This document shows positions 6,555 to 17,852 of a stretch of DNA of 64,000 bases, piece by piece. Under the pieces are notes generated by a model. The model did not search any database and was not told where the DNA came from. It saw only the letters and a list, made by a program, of their open reading frames with translations. Both the position numbers and the translations under genes were made by a program. The DNA comes from Deltaproteobacteria bacterium (lineage in GTDB: Bacteria > Myxococcota > UBA727 > VGSZ01), in NCBI GenBank assembly GCA_016177705.1, contig JACOUT010000006.1, positions 1 to 64,000 of the forward strand. Direction: 5' to 3'. Position 1 is the first letter of the stretch. Each line of letters starts with the position of its first letter.

Positions 6555-9530
6555 ATGACCGCACCCCTGCTGTTGATCTCGCTGCTCGCGTCGCTCGGAC
6601 CCGTCGAGGCCCCCGTCTCGCTCACCACCGCCGAAGGGGTGGGCCTCAAGCTCACCTCGTTCGACGCCGACGCGGTCGTGGTCGGGCCGCTCGCCTTCAC
6701 CGAGCTGCGCCTCACCTTCGACAACCCGGAGGACCGGGTGATCGAGGGGCGGTTCCGGCTGGTCTTGCCCGACGGCGCCGCCGTGTCGCGCTTCGCCATG
6801 AAGATCGACGGGCGCTTCATGGAGGGCGAGGTGGTCGAGAAGCAGGCGGCGCGCCGCGCCTACGAGGACTTCCTGCACCGGCGCCAAGACCCGGCGCTGC
6901 TCGAGCAAGCGAGCCCCAACGAGTTCACCGCGCGCGTCTTTCCCATCCCCGCGCGCGGCAAGAAGGAGCTGATCGTCAGCTACAGCCAGGAGTTGTCGTC
7001 GTCGTCGACGCCGTTCACGGTGCCGCTGCTCGGCATGCCCGAGATCGGCTCCTTCTCGGTGCGCGTACGCCAGGGCGATCAGGTGGTGGTGCGGGAGCAG
7101 AAGCAGCGCTTCGTGCCCGCGCGCGACGTCGTGGTGCCGCTCAGCACCACCCGCACGCTACGCTCCGACGACGTGCTGATCGCGCGCGTGGCGCCGGTGG
7201 CCGCGAGCGCGCCCGCCAAGGTGGGCGGCACGCTGGTGCTGCTCGACACGTCCGCCTCGCGCGCGCTCGGCCTCGCGGCCGATCACGCGCTGGTGCGCGA
7301 CGTGGTGCGCGGCCTCGCGGGCGCCGCCAAGGACGCGCCGCTGTCGGTGGTGGCCTTCGACCAGACGCGCGCGGTGCTGTTCGAGGGCACCTTCGGCACG
7401 CTCGACGAGCGCGCCGTCGCTAGCTGGAAGACGCGGCGCGCGCTCGGCGCCTCCGACCTCGGCGCCGCGCTCGGCTATGCCGCCGACGTTGCGAGCGCGC
7501 GCAAGCTGTCGCGCGTCGTGTTGGTCAGCGACGGCATGGTGACGGCCGGCGACGAGGGCGACGCCCTGATCTCGCGCGTCAAGAAGCTCAAGGACGTCGG
7601 TGTCGTGCGGCTCGACGCCATCGCCACCGGCGGCATCCGCGACGATCAGGCGCTGTCGCGGCTGGTTCGCGGCACCCTGCCGGAGGACGGCGCGGTCATC
7701 GACGGCCGCAAGGGCGCCGCCGACGCCGTGCGCCGCTTGCAGCAGCAGACCAAGAGCGGCCTCGTCATCGACGTGCCGGGGGCGGCCTGGTCGTGGCCCA
7801 AGCGCCTCGACGGCATGCAGGCGGGCGACGAGGTGCTCATCGTCGCCGAGCTGCCGAAGAGCGTCGCCGCGCCCAAGGTGGCCGTGGGCGGCCGCGTGGC
7901 CGACCTCGGCGTGGTCGCACAGGCGCCGGCGCCGTTGGCGCGTCGCGCCTGGGCGCGCGCCAAGATCGAACGCCTGCAGGACGCGCGCGAGCGCGAGACC
8001 GACGCCAAGGCCAAGGCCGAGATCGCCGACCAGATCGTGCAGGTCTCGACCAAGCACCGGGTGCTCTCGCCGTTCACCGCGCTGTTGGTGCTCGAGACCG
8101 AGGCCGACTACGCGCGCTTCGGTATCGACAGAAAGGCGCTCGCCGACATCCTCACCGTCGACGAGCGCGGGCTGTCGCTGCTCGCGCGCGGCGACGTCGT
8201 GGTCATGAAGCCGCCGCCGGTCGAGAAGCGGCCAGCCAAGGAGAAGCTCGGCAAGACGCTGCGCTCGGAGGACGCGCCGGTCGCCGCCGAGGGCGAGCGC
8301 GAGACCGACGCCAAGGACGCGCCCGCCGAGGCGGAGCCACCCGGCGACAAAGCCGGCGACAGCGCCGGCGACGCCTCGGACGACGAGGCGGAAGGCAAGG
8401 AGGAGGAGGCGAAGAAGTCGGTGGCCGCGGCGCCGCGGCCCGACGCCCGTCCGGCGCCCGCGCCGCCGCCGCCGCCGCCACCGCCCGCGACCGCGGCACC
8501 TGCGCCCGAGAGCAGCGTCGCGTCGGAGTCGCGCCGTGAGCGCGCCGATAGGAACGTCGACGAGCCAGAGCGCCAGAAGGTCGACCCCTACACCGGTCAG
8601 TTCAAGGACGTGATGGCGCTGATCGCCAAGGGCAAGCTCGACGACGCCGTCAAGAAGGCGCGCGGCTGGCACGAGGAGGAGCCCGGCGACCTGTTGGCGC
8701 TACTCGCGCTCGGCGAAGCGCTTGAGGCCAAGGGGGACCTGGTCGAGGCCGGCCGCGCCTACGGCGCGCTCGTGGACCTGTTCGCGTCGCGCGCCGACAT
8801 CCGCCGTTTGGCGGGCGCGCGTCTCGACCGCATCGCCGGCAAGCAGGGCGACGGCGCCCTGAGCGCTGCGCGCCTCGCCGAAGACACCTGGCGGCGCGCC
8901 GCCGAGGATCGCCCCGACCACCCGCAAGGCGCGCGAGGCCAGGCGTGGGCGCTGGTGCGCTTGCAGCGCTACCAAGACGCGCTCGGCGTCGTCGAGCGCG
9001 CGCTCGTGCGCGGCTACCCCGACGGGCGCTTCGAGGGCGTTCCCCAGATCCTCAAGGACGACCTCGGCTTGATCGGCGCCGTCTGGAGCAAGGAGGAGCC
9101 GGCCAAGAAGGGCGAGATCAAGTCCCGCGTGGAGAAGGCGGGCGGACGCATCGCCAGCCGGCCGTCCCTGCGCTTCGTCCTGTGGTGGGAGACCGACGCC
9201 AACGATGTCGACTTCCACATCCACGACGGCAAGAGGAACCACGCCTTCTACTCGCAGCGCGAGCTGCCGAGCGGCGGCCGGCTCTACGCCGACGTCACCA
9301 CGGGCTTCGGGCCCGAGTGCTTCACCATCGACGGCGCGCCGCGCGCCTTCCCCTACAAGCTCGAGGCGCACTACTACTCGCGCGGACCGATGGGTTTCGG
9401 CATGGGCGCGCTGCGCGTGGTGCAGCACGACGGCAAGGGCGGCGTGCTCGTCGAGGATCGGCCGTTCATCATCATGGTCGACGGCGCCTTCGTCGATCTC
9501 GGCCGTGTGACCAAGCCGCTGACGCCCTGA
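6555..9530 (+). CDS. VIT and VWA domain surface protein with C-terminal DUF2135-like domain
   Basis: Large (991 aa) exported protein likely to act in adhesion or envelope assembly. After a signal peptide (about 1-19) comes a VIT domain (about 20-145; DNPEDRVIEGRFRLVLP, GEVVEKQAARRAYE) and then a VWA domain (about 210-375) with a MIDAS start LLDTSAS. Residues about 555-665 are a low-complexity Ala/Glu/Pro linker with a run of prolines. Residues about 690-800 look like TPR helices (GDLLALLALGEALEAKGD). The end (about 870-985) resembles DUF2135: WWETDANDVDFHIHDG, then GFGPECFTIDG and HYYSRGPMGFGMG. In family members this end is often fused to VIT/VWA parts. The start follows TAGCGT with no ribosome site. 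It converges with the kinase gene, with only 23 bases between stops. Confidence 0.85.
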   Translation: MTAPLLLISLLASLGPVEAPVSLTTAEGVGLKLTSFDADAVVVGPLAFTELRLTFDNPEDRVIEGRFRLVLPDGAAVSRFAMKIDGRFMEGEVVEKQAARRAYEDFLHRRQDPALLEQASPNEFTARVFPIPARGKKELIVSYSQELSSSSTPFTVPLLGMPEIGSFSVRVRQGDQVVVREQKQRFVPARDVVVPLSTTRTLRSDDVLIARVAPVAASAPAKVGGTLVLLDTSASRALGLAADHALVRDVVRGLAGAAKDAPLSVVAFDQTRAVLFEGTFGTLDERAVASWKTRRALGASDLGAALGYAADVASARKLSRVVLVSDGMVTAGDEGDALISRVKKLKDVGVVRLDAIATGGIRDDQALSRLVRGTLPEDGAVIDGRKGAADAVRRLQQQTKSGLVIDVPGAAWSWPKRLDGMQAGDEVLIVAELPKSVAAPKVAVGGRVADLGVVAQAPAPLARRAWARAKIERLQDARERETDAKAKAEIADQIVQVSTKHRVLSPFTALLVLETEADYARFGIDRKALADILTVDERGLSLLARGDVVVMKPPPVEKRPAKEKLGKTLRSEDAPVAAEGERETDAKDAPAEAEPPGDKAGDSAGDASDDEAEGKEEEAKKSVAAAPRPDARPAPAPPPPPPPPATAAPAPESSVASESRRERADRNVDEPERQKVDPYTGQFKDVMALIAKGKLDDAVKKARGWHEEEPGDLLALLALGEALEAKGDLVEAGRAYGALVDLFASRADIRRLAGARLDRIAGKQGDGALSAARLAEDTWRRAAEDRPDHPQGARGQAWALVRLQRYQDALGVVERALVRGYPDGRFEGVPQILKDDLGLIGAVWSKEEPAKKGEIKSRVEKAGGRIASRPSLRFVLWWETDANDVDFHIHDGKRNHAFYSQRELPSGGRLYADVTTGFGPECFTIDGAPRAFPYKLEAHYYSRGPMGFGMGALRVVQHDGKGGVLVEDRPFIIMVDGAFVDLGRVTKPLTP

Positions 9531-9553
9531 TCGCGCTCACCACTCCTGGCCGC

Positions 9554-12118
9554 TCACCGGTCGGGCGCGCTCTTCGCCAGGCGAAAGCCGAAGTTGGTGA
9601 AGACGATGTGCGGCAGGTAGCCGTGGCGAAAGGCCAGGCGGCAGTAGTGCGGGTTGAAGTACCAGGCGCCGCCGCGCAAGGCGCGCGTCTCTTGCCCCGC
9701 GTCGAAGTACGAGTCGGTCCACTCGCGGATCGCGCCGGCCGCGTCGCGCATGCCGTACGGGCTCTCGTCGACGGGGAAGCTGCCGACCGGCTCGGGCTGC
9801 GGTCGACCGGGCCGCGACAGCGCCATCTTGCAGAACGAGGGATCGAAGCCGTTGCCCCACGGGAAGAAGCGGCCGTCGGCGCCGCGCGCCGCCTTCTCCC
9901 ACTCCTGCTCGGTGGGCAGGCGCACGCGCTGCCCGGTCTTCTTGGCGAGGTGCGCGGCGTACATCTCGGCGTCGTAGAACGACACGCCCATCACCGGCGC
10001 GTCGGCGTCCACCGGGTTGCCGTCGGCGTCGCGGCTCGGCAGCGCGTAGCGGCCGTCGCTCCCTTGCTCCCAGAGCGCGCCGCCCTCGGGCTTGGTGCGC
10101 GGCACGTGCTCGCGCGCCAAGTGCGGGCTATCGGCGGCGAGTGCATTCAAGAACGCGCAGTACTGCGCGCAGGTGACCGGGAAGCGTGCGATGAAGAAGT
10201 CGGGCAACACGCGCTCGGTGCGCGGCTCGCTGTTGAGCGCGGTCTCGTCGCCACCGGCCAGGTAGGGCCCAGCGGGCACGTGCACGAAGCCCTCGCCCAC
10301 CGTCACCTCGGGGAACAGGCGCGGCTCCAGGCGCAGCGTGGTGCCGCGACCCACCAGCACGCTGACGCGGGCAGTGCGCATTCCCGCGGCCGCGACCTCG
10401 AAGAGGTAGCTGCCGGTCGGCAGTGACGCGTCCTGCAGCGGCGCTTCGGCCACCGCGTCGCCGAGCTCGAGCTTCTTGCCACGCTCGACGACGCGCCAAC
10501 CGGTCACGCGCGCGTCGGGGCGCGTCGGCACCAGGCTGAGCGTGCCGGTACCGTCGAGCACGCGCGCGTGTCGCCCGCGGTGGTAGCGCTCCACCTGTCG
10601 ACGATGCAGTTGCTCGTCGAGCTTCTTGCCGCGCGCCTCGGCGTCGAGGAAGAGCGCCAGGTGCAGGTCGGCGAGGTGGTCTTGTGGGGGCAGCCAGCTC
10701 GGATCGATCGAGGCCGCATGCGCGAAGGCGTCGAGCACGGTGGCAAGCGTCTCCTCCTGCTCGAGCGCGACCTTGCCGAGGCGCTCCTCGACCGCCCACA
10801 GGGGCGCCTTCTTGGCGCCGCCGTCGAACGGCTTGATGGTCTGCTCGAGCCGCTCGCGCTGTTGTTGCAGCGCCTTCTCTTCGGCGCGCAGCATCTCGAG
10901 TGCTGCGCGCGCCTTCTCGCCGTCGGCAAAGAAGGTGGCGGCCTGCACGCGCCGTCGGGTGCCGGTGAGCCAATCCTCGACGGCGGCCTGCAGGTCGAGC
11001 GCGCTGTCGAAGCGCTTCTTCGGCGTCTGCTCGAGGCAGCGCATGCACACGGCCTCGATCTCCTCCGAGATCTCGCGCTGCGGCGTGCGCCGTCGCGGCG
11101 GGATGGCGCCACCGAGCTGTCGCAGCAGGTCGTCGAGCCCGCGCGCGGGGTAGACCGGCTGCAAGGTCAGCAGCTCGTAGAGGATGGCGCCGAGCGCGTA
11201 GACGTCGGCGCGCCGGTCGACCATGACGCCGTGCGCCTGCTCGGGCGCCATGTACGGGATGGTGCCAGAGATGATGCCGATCGAGTCGGGCGCGTCCTCG
11301 GGGAACACCACCATGGTGGGCCCCGCCTTCGGCGGTGGCAGCGGATCCTTGCGCGCGAGCCCCCAGTCGCTCACCGCTACCTCGCCGTGCTCGCCGATCA
11401 GGATGTTGCCCGGCTTGAGGTCGCAGTGCACTACGCCGCGCGCGTGCGCATAGCCGACGGCGCGCACGATCTCGAGGAACATGATGCCGAGCCGGACGCG
11501 CGGGAAGCGCGCCCCGGTGTCGGCGTCGCCGCGCGCCAGCGCGTTCATCACGTCACGCAGCGACGTGCCGCGCAGCCGCTTCATGGTGAAATAGGCCTCA
11601 CCGGTCTCGAGCACGCCGCTCTCGTGCACGGGCACGATGTTCGGGTGCTCGAGCTGCGCCGTGATCTTGGCCTCCTGCAGGAACATCTTGCGCGAGTGCG
11701 GCGTGGTCACCTCGGCGCGCAAGCGCTTGAGCGCCACCTGTCGGGTGAGCGCCGCGTCCTCGACCTCGAAGACGTCGCCCATGCCGCCCCGACCGATCAG
11801 GCTCAACAGCTCGTACTTGGTGCGGATGACTGGGCGCGGTGGCGGCGCGACCGTGCCGGTGGCGGTCTGGGTGTTGGGCAGCTCCTCCTGCACCACGCGC
11901 GTCACCGACTGCCCGACGGGCGGCCCGGAGGGATGATCCCGCTCCTGATCGATGGGCGGCCGATCGGCCACCACTTCGGTGATGCGCTGACGGTCGGCGT
12001 CGTTGAAGGTCTGCGTCTCGGCCGAGATGAATTGCGCGGGCTCCCGCACCACGGTCCGCTGCAAGACGTGCGGGCTGTGCGGTTCGTTGCTGGGGTGCTC
12101 GGGTTTGCGCTTGCGCAC
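9554..12118 (-). CDS. Ser/Thr protein kinase fused to an FGE-sulfatase (formylglycine-generating-like) domain
   Basis: Signalling protein of 854 aa. Residues about 65-340 form an Hanks-type kinase: glycine loop [10 protein letters not shown], lysine in VALKRL, catalytic loop [13 protein letters not shown], metal site SDWGLAR, and [10 protein letters not shown]. The HRD and DFG motifs are changed to HCD and DWG, so this is a non-RD kinase. A coiled, charged middle region (about 365-460) leads to a PEGA-like segment, and residues about 600-850 are FGE-sulfatase type ([42 protein letters not shown]). Only one of the two FGE copper-site cysteines is present (HYCR), so sulfatase activation is unlikely. 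GTG at 12118 is chosen over the longer open frame because GAGGAG precedes it and the frame upstream runs into patD. Divergent from patD. Confidence 0.85.
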   Translation of the reverse strand: MRKRKPEHPSNEPHSPHVLQRTVVREPAQFISAETQTFNDADRQRITEVVADRPPIDQERDHPSGPPVGQSVTRVVQEELPNTQTATGTVAPPPRPVIRTKYELLSLIGRGGMGDVFEVEDAALTRQVALKRLRAEVTTPHSRKMFLQEAKITAQLEHPNIVPVHESGVLETGEAYFTMKRLRGTSLRDVMNALARGDADTGARFPRVRLGIMFLEIVRAVGYAHARGVVHCDLKPGNILIGEHGEVAVSDWGLARKDPLPPPKAGPTMVVFPEDAPDSIGIISGTIPYMAPEQAHGVMVDRRADVYALGAILYELLTLQPVYPARGLDDLLRQLGGAIPPRRRTPQREISEEIEAVCMRCLEQTPKKRFDSALDLQAAVEDWLTGTRRRVQAATFFADGEKARAALEMLRAEEKALQQQRERLEQTIKPFDGGAKKAPLWAVEERLGKVALEQEETLATVLDAFAHAASIDPSWLPPQDHLADLHLALFLDAEARGKKLDEQLHRRQVERYHRGRHARVLDGTGTLSLVPTRPDARVTGWRVVERGKKLELGDAVAEAPLQDASLPTGSYLFEVAAAGMRTARVSVLVGRGTTLRLEPRLFPEVTVGEGFVHVPAGPYLAGGDETALNSEPRTERVLPDFFIARFPVTCAQYCAFLNALAADSPHLAREHVPRTKPEGGALWEQGSDGRYALPSRDADGNPVDADAPVMGVSFYDAEMYAAHLAKKTGQRVRLPTEQEWEKAARGADGRFFPWGNGFDPSFCKMALSRPGRPQPEPVGSFPVDESPYGMRDAAGAIREWTDSYFDAGQETRALRGGAWYFNPHYCRLAFRHGYLPHIVFTNFGFRLAKSAPDR

Positions 12119-12172
12119 GCGCTCCTCGGCGCGGAGGTTAGCAGAGCATCGGCGTCGTGCTACCACCTCCCC

Positions 12173-13603
<1,431 letters not shown>

Positions 13604-13671
13604 CCGACTGCGCCGTCGTCGCTTCCTGAGGCGCGAGCCGTCCCTTTCTTTTCCGGGCGCGGCCGCGGGGC

Positions 13672-13677
13672 TACAGT
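13672..13677 (+). promoter_or_regulatory. Candidate -10 element
   Basis: TACAGT, 11 bases before the ATG at 13689. It fits TAnnnT but with longer spacing than the six-base sites; it would leave a leader of only a few bases. Confidence 0.3.
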
Positions 13678-13688
13678 CGAGCACGCGC

Positions 13689-15260
13689 ATGGCAACCGTT
13701 CGGTCGACCACCGTCGTCGGTGCAACCATCGGGAAGCACCGTATCGTGCGCCTCATCGGCGGCGGTGAGGTGAGCCGCGTCTTCGCCTGCCGGGACAACG
13801 ACCCGCTGAGTGACCGGATGGTCGCGGTCAAGGTGCTGCGCAGCCGCGCGTCCGCCGTCGCCGATCGCCTCCTGCAGGAGGCGGCGGCGGTGACGAAGAT
13901 CGCGTCACCCCACGTCGTGCAGCTCTTCGACGTCTCGATCCACAAGAACATGCCGACCATCGTGATGGAGCTCGTGGACGGCCGGAGCCTCGCCGGCCTG
14001 CTCGAGCAGGGGCCGCTCTCCGCCGTCGACACGCTCGAGGTGGCGAGGTCGATCTGCCTCGGCCTGCACGCGGCTTGGGCGATGGGCGTTGCGCACGGCG
14101 ACCTCCGCCCGAGCAACGTGCTGCTCCCCGAAGACGACGTGAGGCAGGCGAAGGTCGGGGACTTCCTGCTCGCGGCGCCCATGGCGGATCACGCGGGCGT
14201 CCGCGGCGCCGCGTCCTACTTGGCCCCCGAGCTGCTCCATGGGGCGGCTCCCGATGTCCAAAGCGACCTCTACGCGCTCGGCTGCCTGCTGTTCGAGTGC
14301 GCGGCGGGCGAGACCCCCTTCACCGGAAACCCGGAGGCCGTCCTCAAGGCGCATGCAACGAAGACGGCGCCGTCGCTCGGCACACGCATCCAAGGCCCGC
14401 GGGGTCTCGTCGACCTCGTCGACCGCCTGATCGACAAGGACCGCGGCAAGCGGTTCAAGAACCACGCCGAGGTGCTGACGTCGATCGCGCGGGCCCTGCG
14501 AGGCACCGCTGCGCACGCGTCAGCGCAGGACAGGGCGCAGGAGCTCGACTCGGACCTGGTCGACGAGATCGAGGTCGAGACGGCGCCCGTGTCTGCGAGC
14601 GCGCCGAAACCCGCTGCCGCCCCGCCGAAGGCCGTGACCCCGCCGAAGGCTGCGACCCCGCCGAAGAACCAATTGCCCACCTCGCCGGGACCGCCGCGAA
14701 GGCCCCCACCGCCAAGCCTTGCCGACCTCGAGATCGACCCGAACGCCGCGCGCGATTTCGCCGCCGTGCACGACGAGGGCGTCGAGATGACGCGCGTCGC
14801 TGACGCCTCCATGCTGCTGCGCGGCGCCGGTGCGCCCGTGAAGGCGCCGACGCGGCCGGCGCCGGGGATCGATGAGCTCGAGATCGATCCGGACGCCGAG
14901 CGGGCCTTTGACGGTGTGCACGACGAGGGCGTCGAGATGACCCGCGTGGCCACTATGCCTACGCCCCTCGCCGCGGTGCCGCCGCGCCCGAAGCAGCCGG
15001 CGGCTCTGGACATGCTCACCAAGATGCTCGACGACGGCGGCGTCAAATCGGCACGGCCGACGAGCGCGCCGGCAGCGAAGCGGTCGGCAGCAGACATCCG
15101 CGGCGCTCCGGCGCGCGCGCACGAGCGGCCGCCTCACGCGCAGCCCGACGAGCACGACGACAAGACCCAAGTGGCCGGCGCCGTCGCCGCGACGCCCACG
15201 AGCGCCGAGGAGGCCGACCTCATCGACGAACCGCTACCGCCGCGCGCACCACGACGGTAG
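13689..15260 (+). CDS. Ser/Thr protein kinase-like protein with repeated C-terminal motif
   Basis: Kinase-fold protein of 523 aa. Residues about 15-275 hold the fold: glycine loop IGGGEVSRVF, lysine in VAVKVL, and the catalytic loop changed to AHGDLRPSNVLL (HGD, and Arg where Lys is normal). The metal motif is DFLL rather than DFG, so activity is doubtful though the catalytic Asp and lysine remain. There is no transmembrane helix. The C-terminal half is Pro/Ala-rich and carries two copies of one motif of about 30 residues (about 350-380 and 395-425): LEIDPNAARDFAAVHDEG and LEIDPDAERAFDGVHDEG, each followed by VEMTRVA. A further acidic Thr site, DDKTQVAG, is near the end. These look like phospho-threonine docking sites for an FHA partner (inference). 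Converges with the next gene after 37 bases. Confidence 0.75.
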   Translation: MATVRSTTVVGATIGKHRIVRLIGGGEVSRVFACRDNDPLSDRMVAVKVLRSRASAVADRLLQEAAAVTKIASPHVVQLFDVSIHKNMPTIVMELVDGRSLAGLLEQGPLSAVDTLEVARSICLGLHAAWAMGVAHGDLRPSNVLLPEDDVRQAKVGDFLLAAPMADHAGVRGAASYLAPELLHGAAPDVQSDLYALGCLLFECAAGETPFTGNPEAVLKAHATKTAPSLGTRIQGPRGLVDLVDRLIDKDRGKRFKNHAEVLTSIARALRGTAAHASAQDRAQELDSDLVDEIEVETAPVSASAPKPAAAPPKAVTPPKAATPPKNQLPTSPGPPRRPPPPSLADLEIDPNAARDFAAVHDEGVEMTRVADASMLLRGAGAPVKAPTRPAPGIDELEIDPDAERAFDGVHDEGVEMTRVATMPTPLAAVPPRPKQPAALDMLTKMLDDGGVKSARPTSAPAAKRSAADIRGAPARAHERPPHAQPDEHDDKTQVAGAVAATPTSAEEADLIDEPLPPRAPRR

Positions 15261-15297
15261 TGCGCGATGGTGGTAGGTGCGGCCGCAACGTTGCGCG

Positions 15298-15909
15298 CTA
15301 CTTCGTCGTTGCCGGCACGGCCTTGGGCTTGAGCGCTTCGGCGAACCACCCGCCCGTCATGCCCGAGAGCAAGGCGGTCAGCTCCTCGACGCGCAGCTCG
15401 GTCGACACGCGCCGCACGGGGTCCTTCTCGGACACGAGCGCGAGCTGCGCGCGGCGGCGCGCGAAGTAGACCCCGGTCACGCGCGCGATCAGCTCGCGCT
15501 GCGCGTTCGCCAGGCCGGCCACGTCGAGCTCCTCGGCGTTGTAGACGATGCGCGGCAGATCCCACGCCAACGTGGTGCGCACCTCGAGCGCGCTGCCGGT
15601 GGCGCCGCGCGTCACCCACGGCTTGGTGGCGTCGTACTCGTCGAGGATGGTGGTGTCGTCGATGGTAGCGCCGGTGGCGCCGCCGGTGACCTCGAAGGTC
15701 GGCACCGCCGCCTTCCACGCCGCCGCCGCGCGCATACCGGCGACGCGCTCGGGGTGGATGCCGAAGTGCTCGAGCGCCTTGGCCTGCACCGCCTCGATGG
15801 GCGGCTCCTTGGCCTTGAGCGCGGCCAGCGCGGCGCCGACGTCGTCGTCGGCGAGCGCGGTCGAGGCCGCCGCGAGCGCGGCGCATGCGAATAGCAGCTG
15901 CATCTTCAT
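15298..15909 (-). CDS. Secreted protein with one WDLP module, paralogous to the upstream gene product
   Basis: A 203-residue exported protein of unknown function. A signal peptide (about 1-20) ends in ALA, then DDDVGAALAALKAKEPP. The C-terminal half holds one module: PWVTRGATGSALEVR, TTLAWDLPRIVYNAEEL, a long helix rich in Ala/Arg, and ELTALLSGMTGGWF. The neighbouring 644-residue protein has two such modules with PWVTKSG, LTWDLPRTL and SALLTGLTG, so the genes arose by duplication. The pattern of a strand ending in WDLP followed by a long helix recalls outer-membrane-factor (TolC-type) proteins, but this is only a resemblance. ATG at 15909 is supported by GGAGGG five bases upstream and by a four-base ATGA overlap with the gene before it. 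Confidence 0.7.
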   Translation of the reverse strand: MKMQLLFACAALAAASTALADDDVGAALAALKAKEPPIEAVQAKALEHFGIHPERVAGMRAAAAWKAAVPTFEVTGGATGATIDDTTILDEYDATKPWVTRGATGSALEVRTTLAWDLPRIVYNAEELDVAGLANAQRELIARVTGVYFARRRAQLALVSEKDPVRRVSTELRVEELTALLSGMTGGWFAEALKPKAVPATTK

Positions 15910-17840
15910 CTCGTCCCTCCGTCCGTGATCGATGTGGTGCCCGTCAAGCCGGTCAACAGCGCGCTCTGCTCTTCGGCGTCGAGCGCGTCGCCGAACGCCG
16001 CGGCGCGCCGCGCAGCCGACCAGCGCGCGACCGCCTCGAGCGAGAGGTCGCGGCGAGCAAGCGCCGTGCGTGCGGCCGCATGCTGGCCGTGCGCGCGCAG
16101 CGTGCGCGGCAGATCCCACGTGAGGCGGGCCCGCAGCTCGCCGACGTGCGCCAGGCCGCTCTTGGTCACCCACGGCAGCGCCGCGCCGATCTCGTCGAGG
16201 TAGTCGTCCTCGTCGAGGCGGGTCTCGAGCGCGCTGGCGCCGAGCAGCACCGTAGGCAGCGCGGCGCTTCCTGCCTGCGCCGCGCGCAGCTCCTCGAGCC
16301 CATGGTGCGCGAGGCCGAGGTGCGCGAGCGCTCCGTCGATCGCCTGCTGCGGCGTGCCCCGTGCGGGCAGGCGCGCGAGCGCGCGGCCGGCGGCGCCGCC
16401 GATCGAGGGAAACGCGACGCCGGACAACGCCAACAGGTGCGCGTTCGCCTGCTCGAGGTCGAGGGCGGCGGACAGCAAATCCTGGTCGTCGACCGGCGTG
16501 CGCAGCACCAGATCCTCGACGATGCCGCCGCGTCGCTCGAGCGCGGCGCGCACCTGCTCGGCGACGTCGTGGTGCAGCGCAGCGCGCTCGGCGCGCTCGG
16601 TGGGGCCCGATGCCGGCGTGAACAGCGACGGCAGGTCCCAGGTCAGCACCAAGCCGACGTAGCCGTTCGAGGTCGGCATGCGCCGTCTGAACGCGGCATC
16701 GCTCCCGTTCTCGGTCACCGCCTCGGCGGTCTGCCGCACGAAGTTGCCGTCGCCGGCGGCGGTGGCGTCGAGGAAGACCGCGTCGAGCACGGCCGTGTTG
16801 TCGATGAGGCGGCCGCCGCCGACCAGATCGACGCGCGGCGCGAACGGCGCGAGCCCCGGGCCGTCGTCGAGCGGGGGCACCACGCGTGCCAGCGCGGTCC
16901 GTACCACCAGCTCGGCCGGCGGTTCCTTGGCCCGGGCGCGCGCGAGCAGCGGCAGGCGCGCGCGCAGCCCTTCGACGTCGATGTCGTCCTGCTCGACCAA
17001 CAACGCATCGGCGCGAAGCGTGAACCGACGCGCGCCGTCGATGGCCACCGCCAGGTCCGCAGCTCCACCTTCGACTTCGTCCGAGTCCTCGACCTCGTGC
17101 TCGTCGACCTCGGCGTCGTCCCGCTCTCCTTCGTCGGGCAGCCAACTCGCGCCCGCGTCCTGCGTCACCAGGCGGCCGAAGGCACCCGAGAGCGTCGCGA
17201 CGCGAGGGTCGGCAGCGTCGACCGCGATGGCGACGTCGCCGAGCTCCTCGAGTTGTCCACGAACGACCCGCGACGCGTTCGCCGACCAGCGCGCCGACAG
17301 CGTCGGATCGGGGAAGTACACGTCGGGCCGCGAGATGCTGGTGAACCAGGGCGCGTCCCAGAACGCGGGCGAGTCGGGTGTGAACTCGAGGTACGCCTCG
17401 CCCGTGGTGCCGTAGGGGAAAGCGAACAGGTCGCCGACCGAGTGCCGGAACTGCACGTTGACGTCGTAGTCCAGGTAGACGTTCTCGCCGACGTAGCCGT
17501 AGACCTCCTGCAGCAGGAACGGATCGCTCGCGGTCAGCGCCGCGTCCGCCTCGGGCTCCGGTGCGGCCTCGCCGTCGCCGGTCGCCGGCGTGCCGATCAG
17601 CGCGGCGTTCGCGCGAAACGGGCCGCCTTGGAGTGAGACGTGCACGACGCCGCGCGCGTCGCAGACGTAGACCGCGCCGCCCGACGCGGCCATCGCGACG
17701 AACGGCGCGCCCGGCGACGCGCGCAGCAGCACGCGCAGCGTTGGCGTCACCTCGCCCTGCGCCGCTGCCGGCCAGCCCATCAGCAGCACGCCGAGCAGCA
17801 GCACGCCGAGGAGCAGCAGGGCGAGCACCGACCGACCCAC
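15906..17840 (-). CDS. Secreted protein with Asp-box-like repeats and two WDLP modules
   Basis: A 644-residue exported protein, function unknown. The signal peptide is Leu-rich and ends near PAAAQG. The first half has propeller-like pieces (VYVCDARGVVHVSLQGG; RLVTQDAGASW, an Asp-box pattern), suggesting a beta-propeller or BNR-like surface. The second half has two modules with a strand ending in LTWDLP (about residues 395-480 and 555-640), each followed by long amphipathic helices. The next gene encodes a third copy, and the two genes overlap by ATGA. The GTG start at 17840 is six bases after TAGCCT with no ribosome site, so the message is probably leaderless. An acidic stretch near residues 235-250 (DDAEVDEHEVEDSDEVEGG) separates the parts. 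No named family recognised. Confidence 0.7.
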   Translation of the reverse strand: MGRSVLALLLLGVLLLGVLLMGWPAAAQGEVTPTLRVLLRASPGAPFVAMAASGGAVYVCDARGVVHVSLQGGPFRANAALIGTPATGDGEAAPEPEADAALTASDPFLLQEVYGYVGENVYLDYDVNVQFRHSVGDLFAFPYGTTGEAYLEFTPDSPAFWDAPWFTSISRPDVYFPDPTLSARWSANASRVVRGQLEELGDVAIAVDAADPRVATLSGAFGRLVTQDAGASWLPDEGERDDAEVDEHEVEDSDEVEGGAADLAVAIDGARRFTLRADALLVEQDDIDVEGLRARLPLLARARAKEPPAELVVRTALARVVPPLDDGPGLAPFAPRVDLVGGGRLIDNTAVLDAVFLDATAAGDGNFVRQTAEAVTENGSDAAFRRRMPTSNGYVGLVLTWDLPSLFTPASGPTERAERAALHHDVAEQVRAALERRGGIVEDLVLRTPVDDQDLLSAALDLEQANAHLLALSGVAFPSIGGAAGRALARLPARGTPQQAIDGALAHLGLAHHGLEELRAAQAGSAALPTVLLGASALETRLDEDDYLDEIGAALPWVTKSGLAHVGELRARLTWDLPRTLRAHGQHAAARTALARRDLSLEAVARWSAARRAAAFGDALDAEEQSALLTGLTGTTSITDGGTR

Positions 17841-17846
17841 GGCGGC

Positions 17847-17852
17847 AGGCTA
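17847..17852 (-). promoter_or_regulatory. Candidate -10 element, leaderless GTG start
   Basis: TAGCCT, then GCCGCC, then the GTG at 17840 on the minus strand. Spacing is exactly six bases, and the spacer is identical to that before the ATG at 1455. Confidence 0.5.

Noticed and set aside
8440..8520. Run of CCG codons as a possible slippage repeat
   Set aside because: It is a short Pro-rich linker in the VIT/VWA protein; similar linkers occur in several proteins here.
9554..10330. True formylglycine-generating enzyme
   Set aside because: One of the two copper-site cysteines is missing and the domain is fused to a kinase.
10568..12172. Plus-strand open frame running into patD from 10568
   Set aside because: It is antisense to the kinase-FGE gene, which shows complete kinase motifs; patD itself starts at 12173 where its known N terminus begins.
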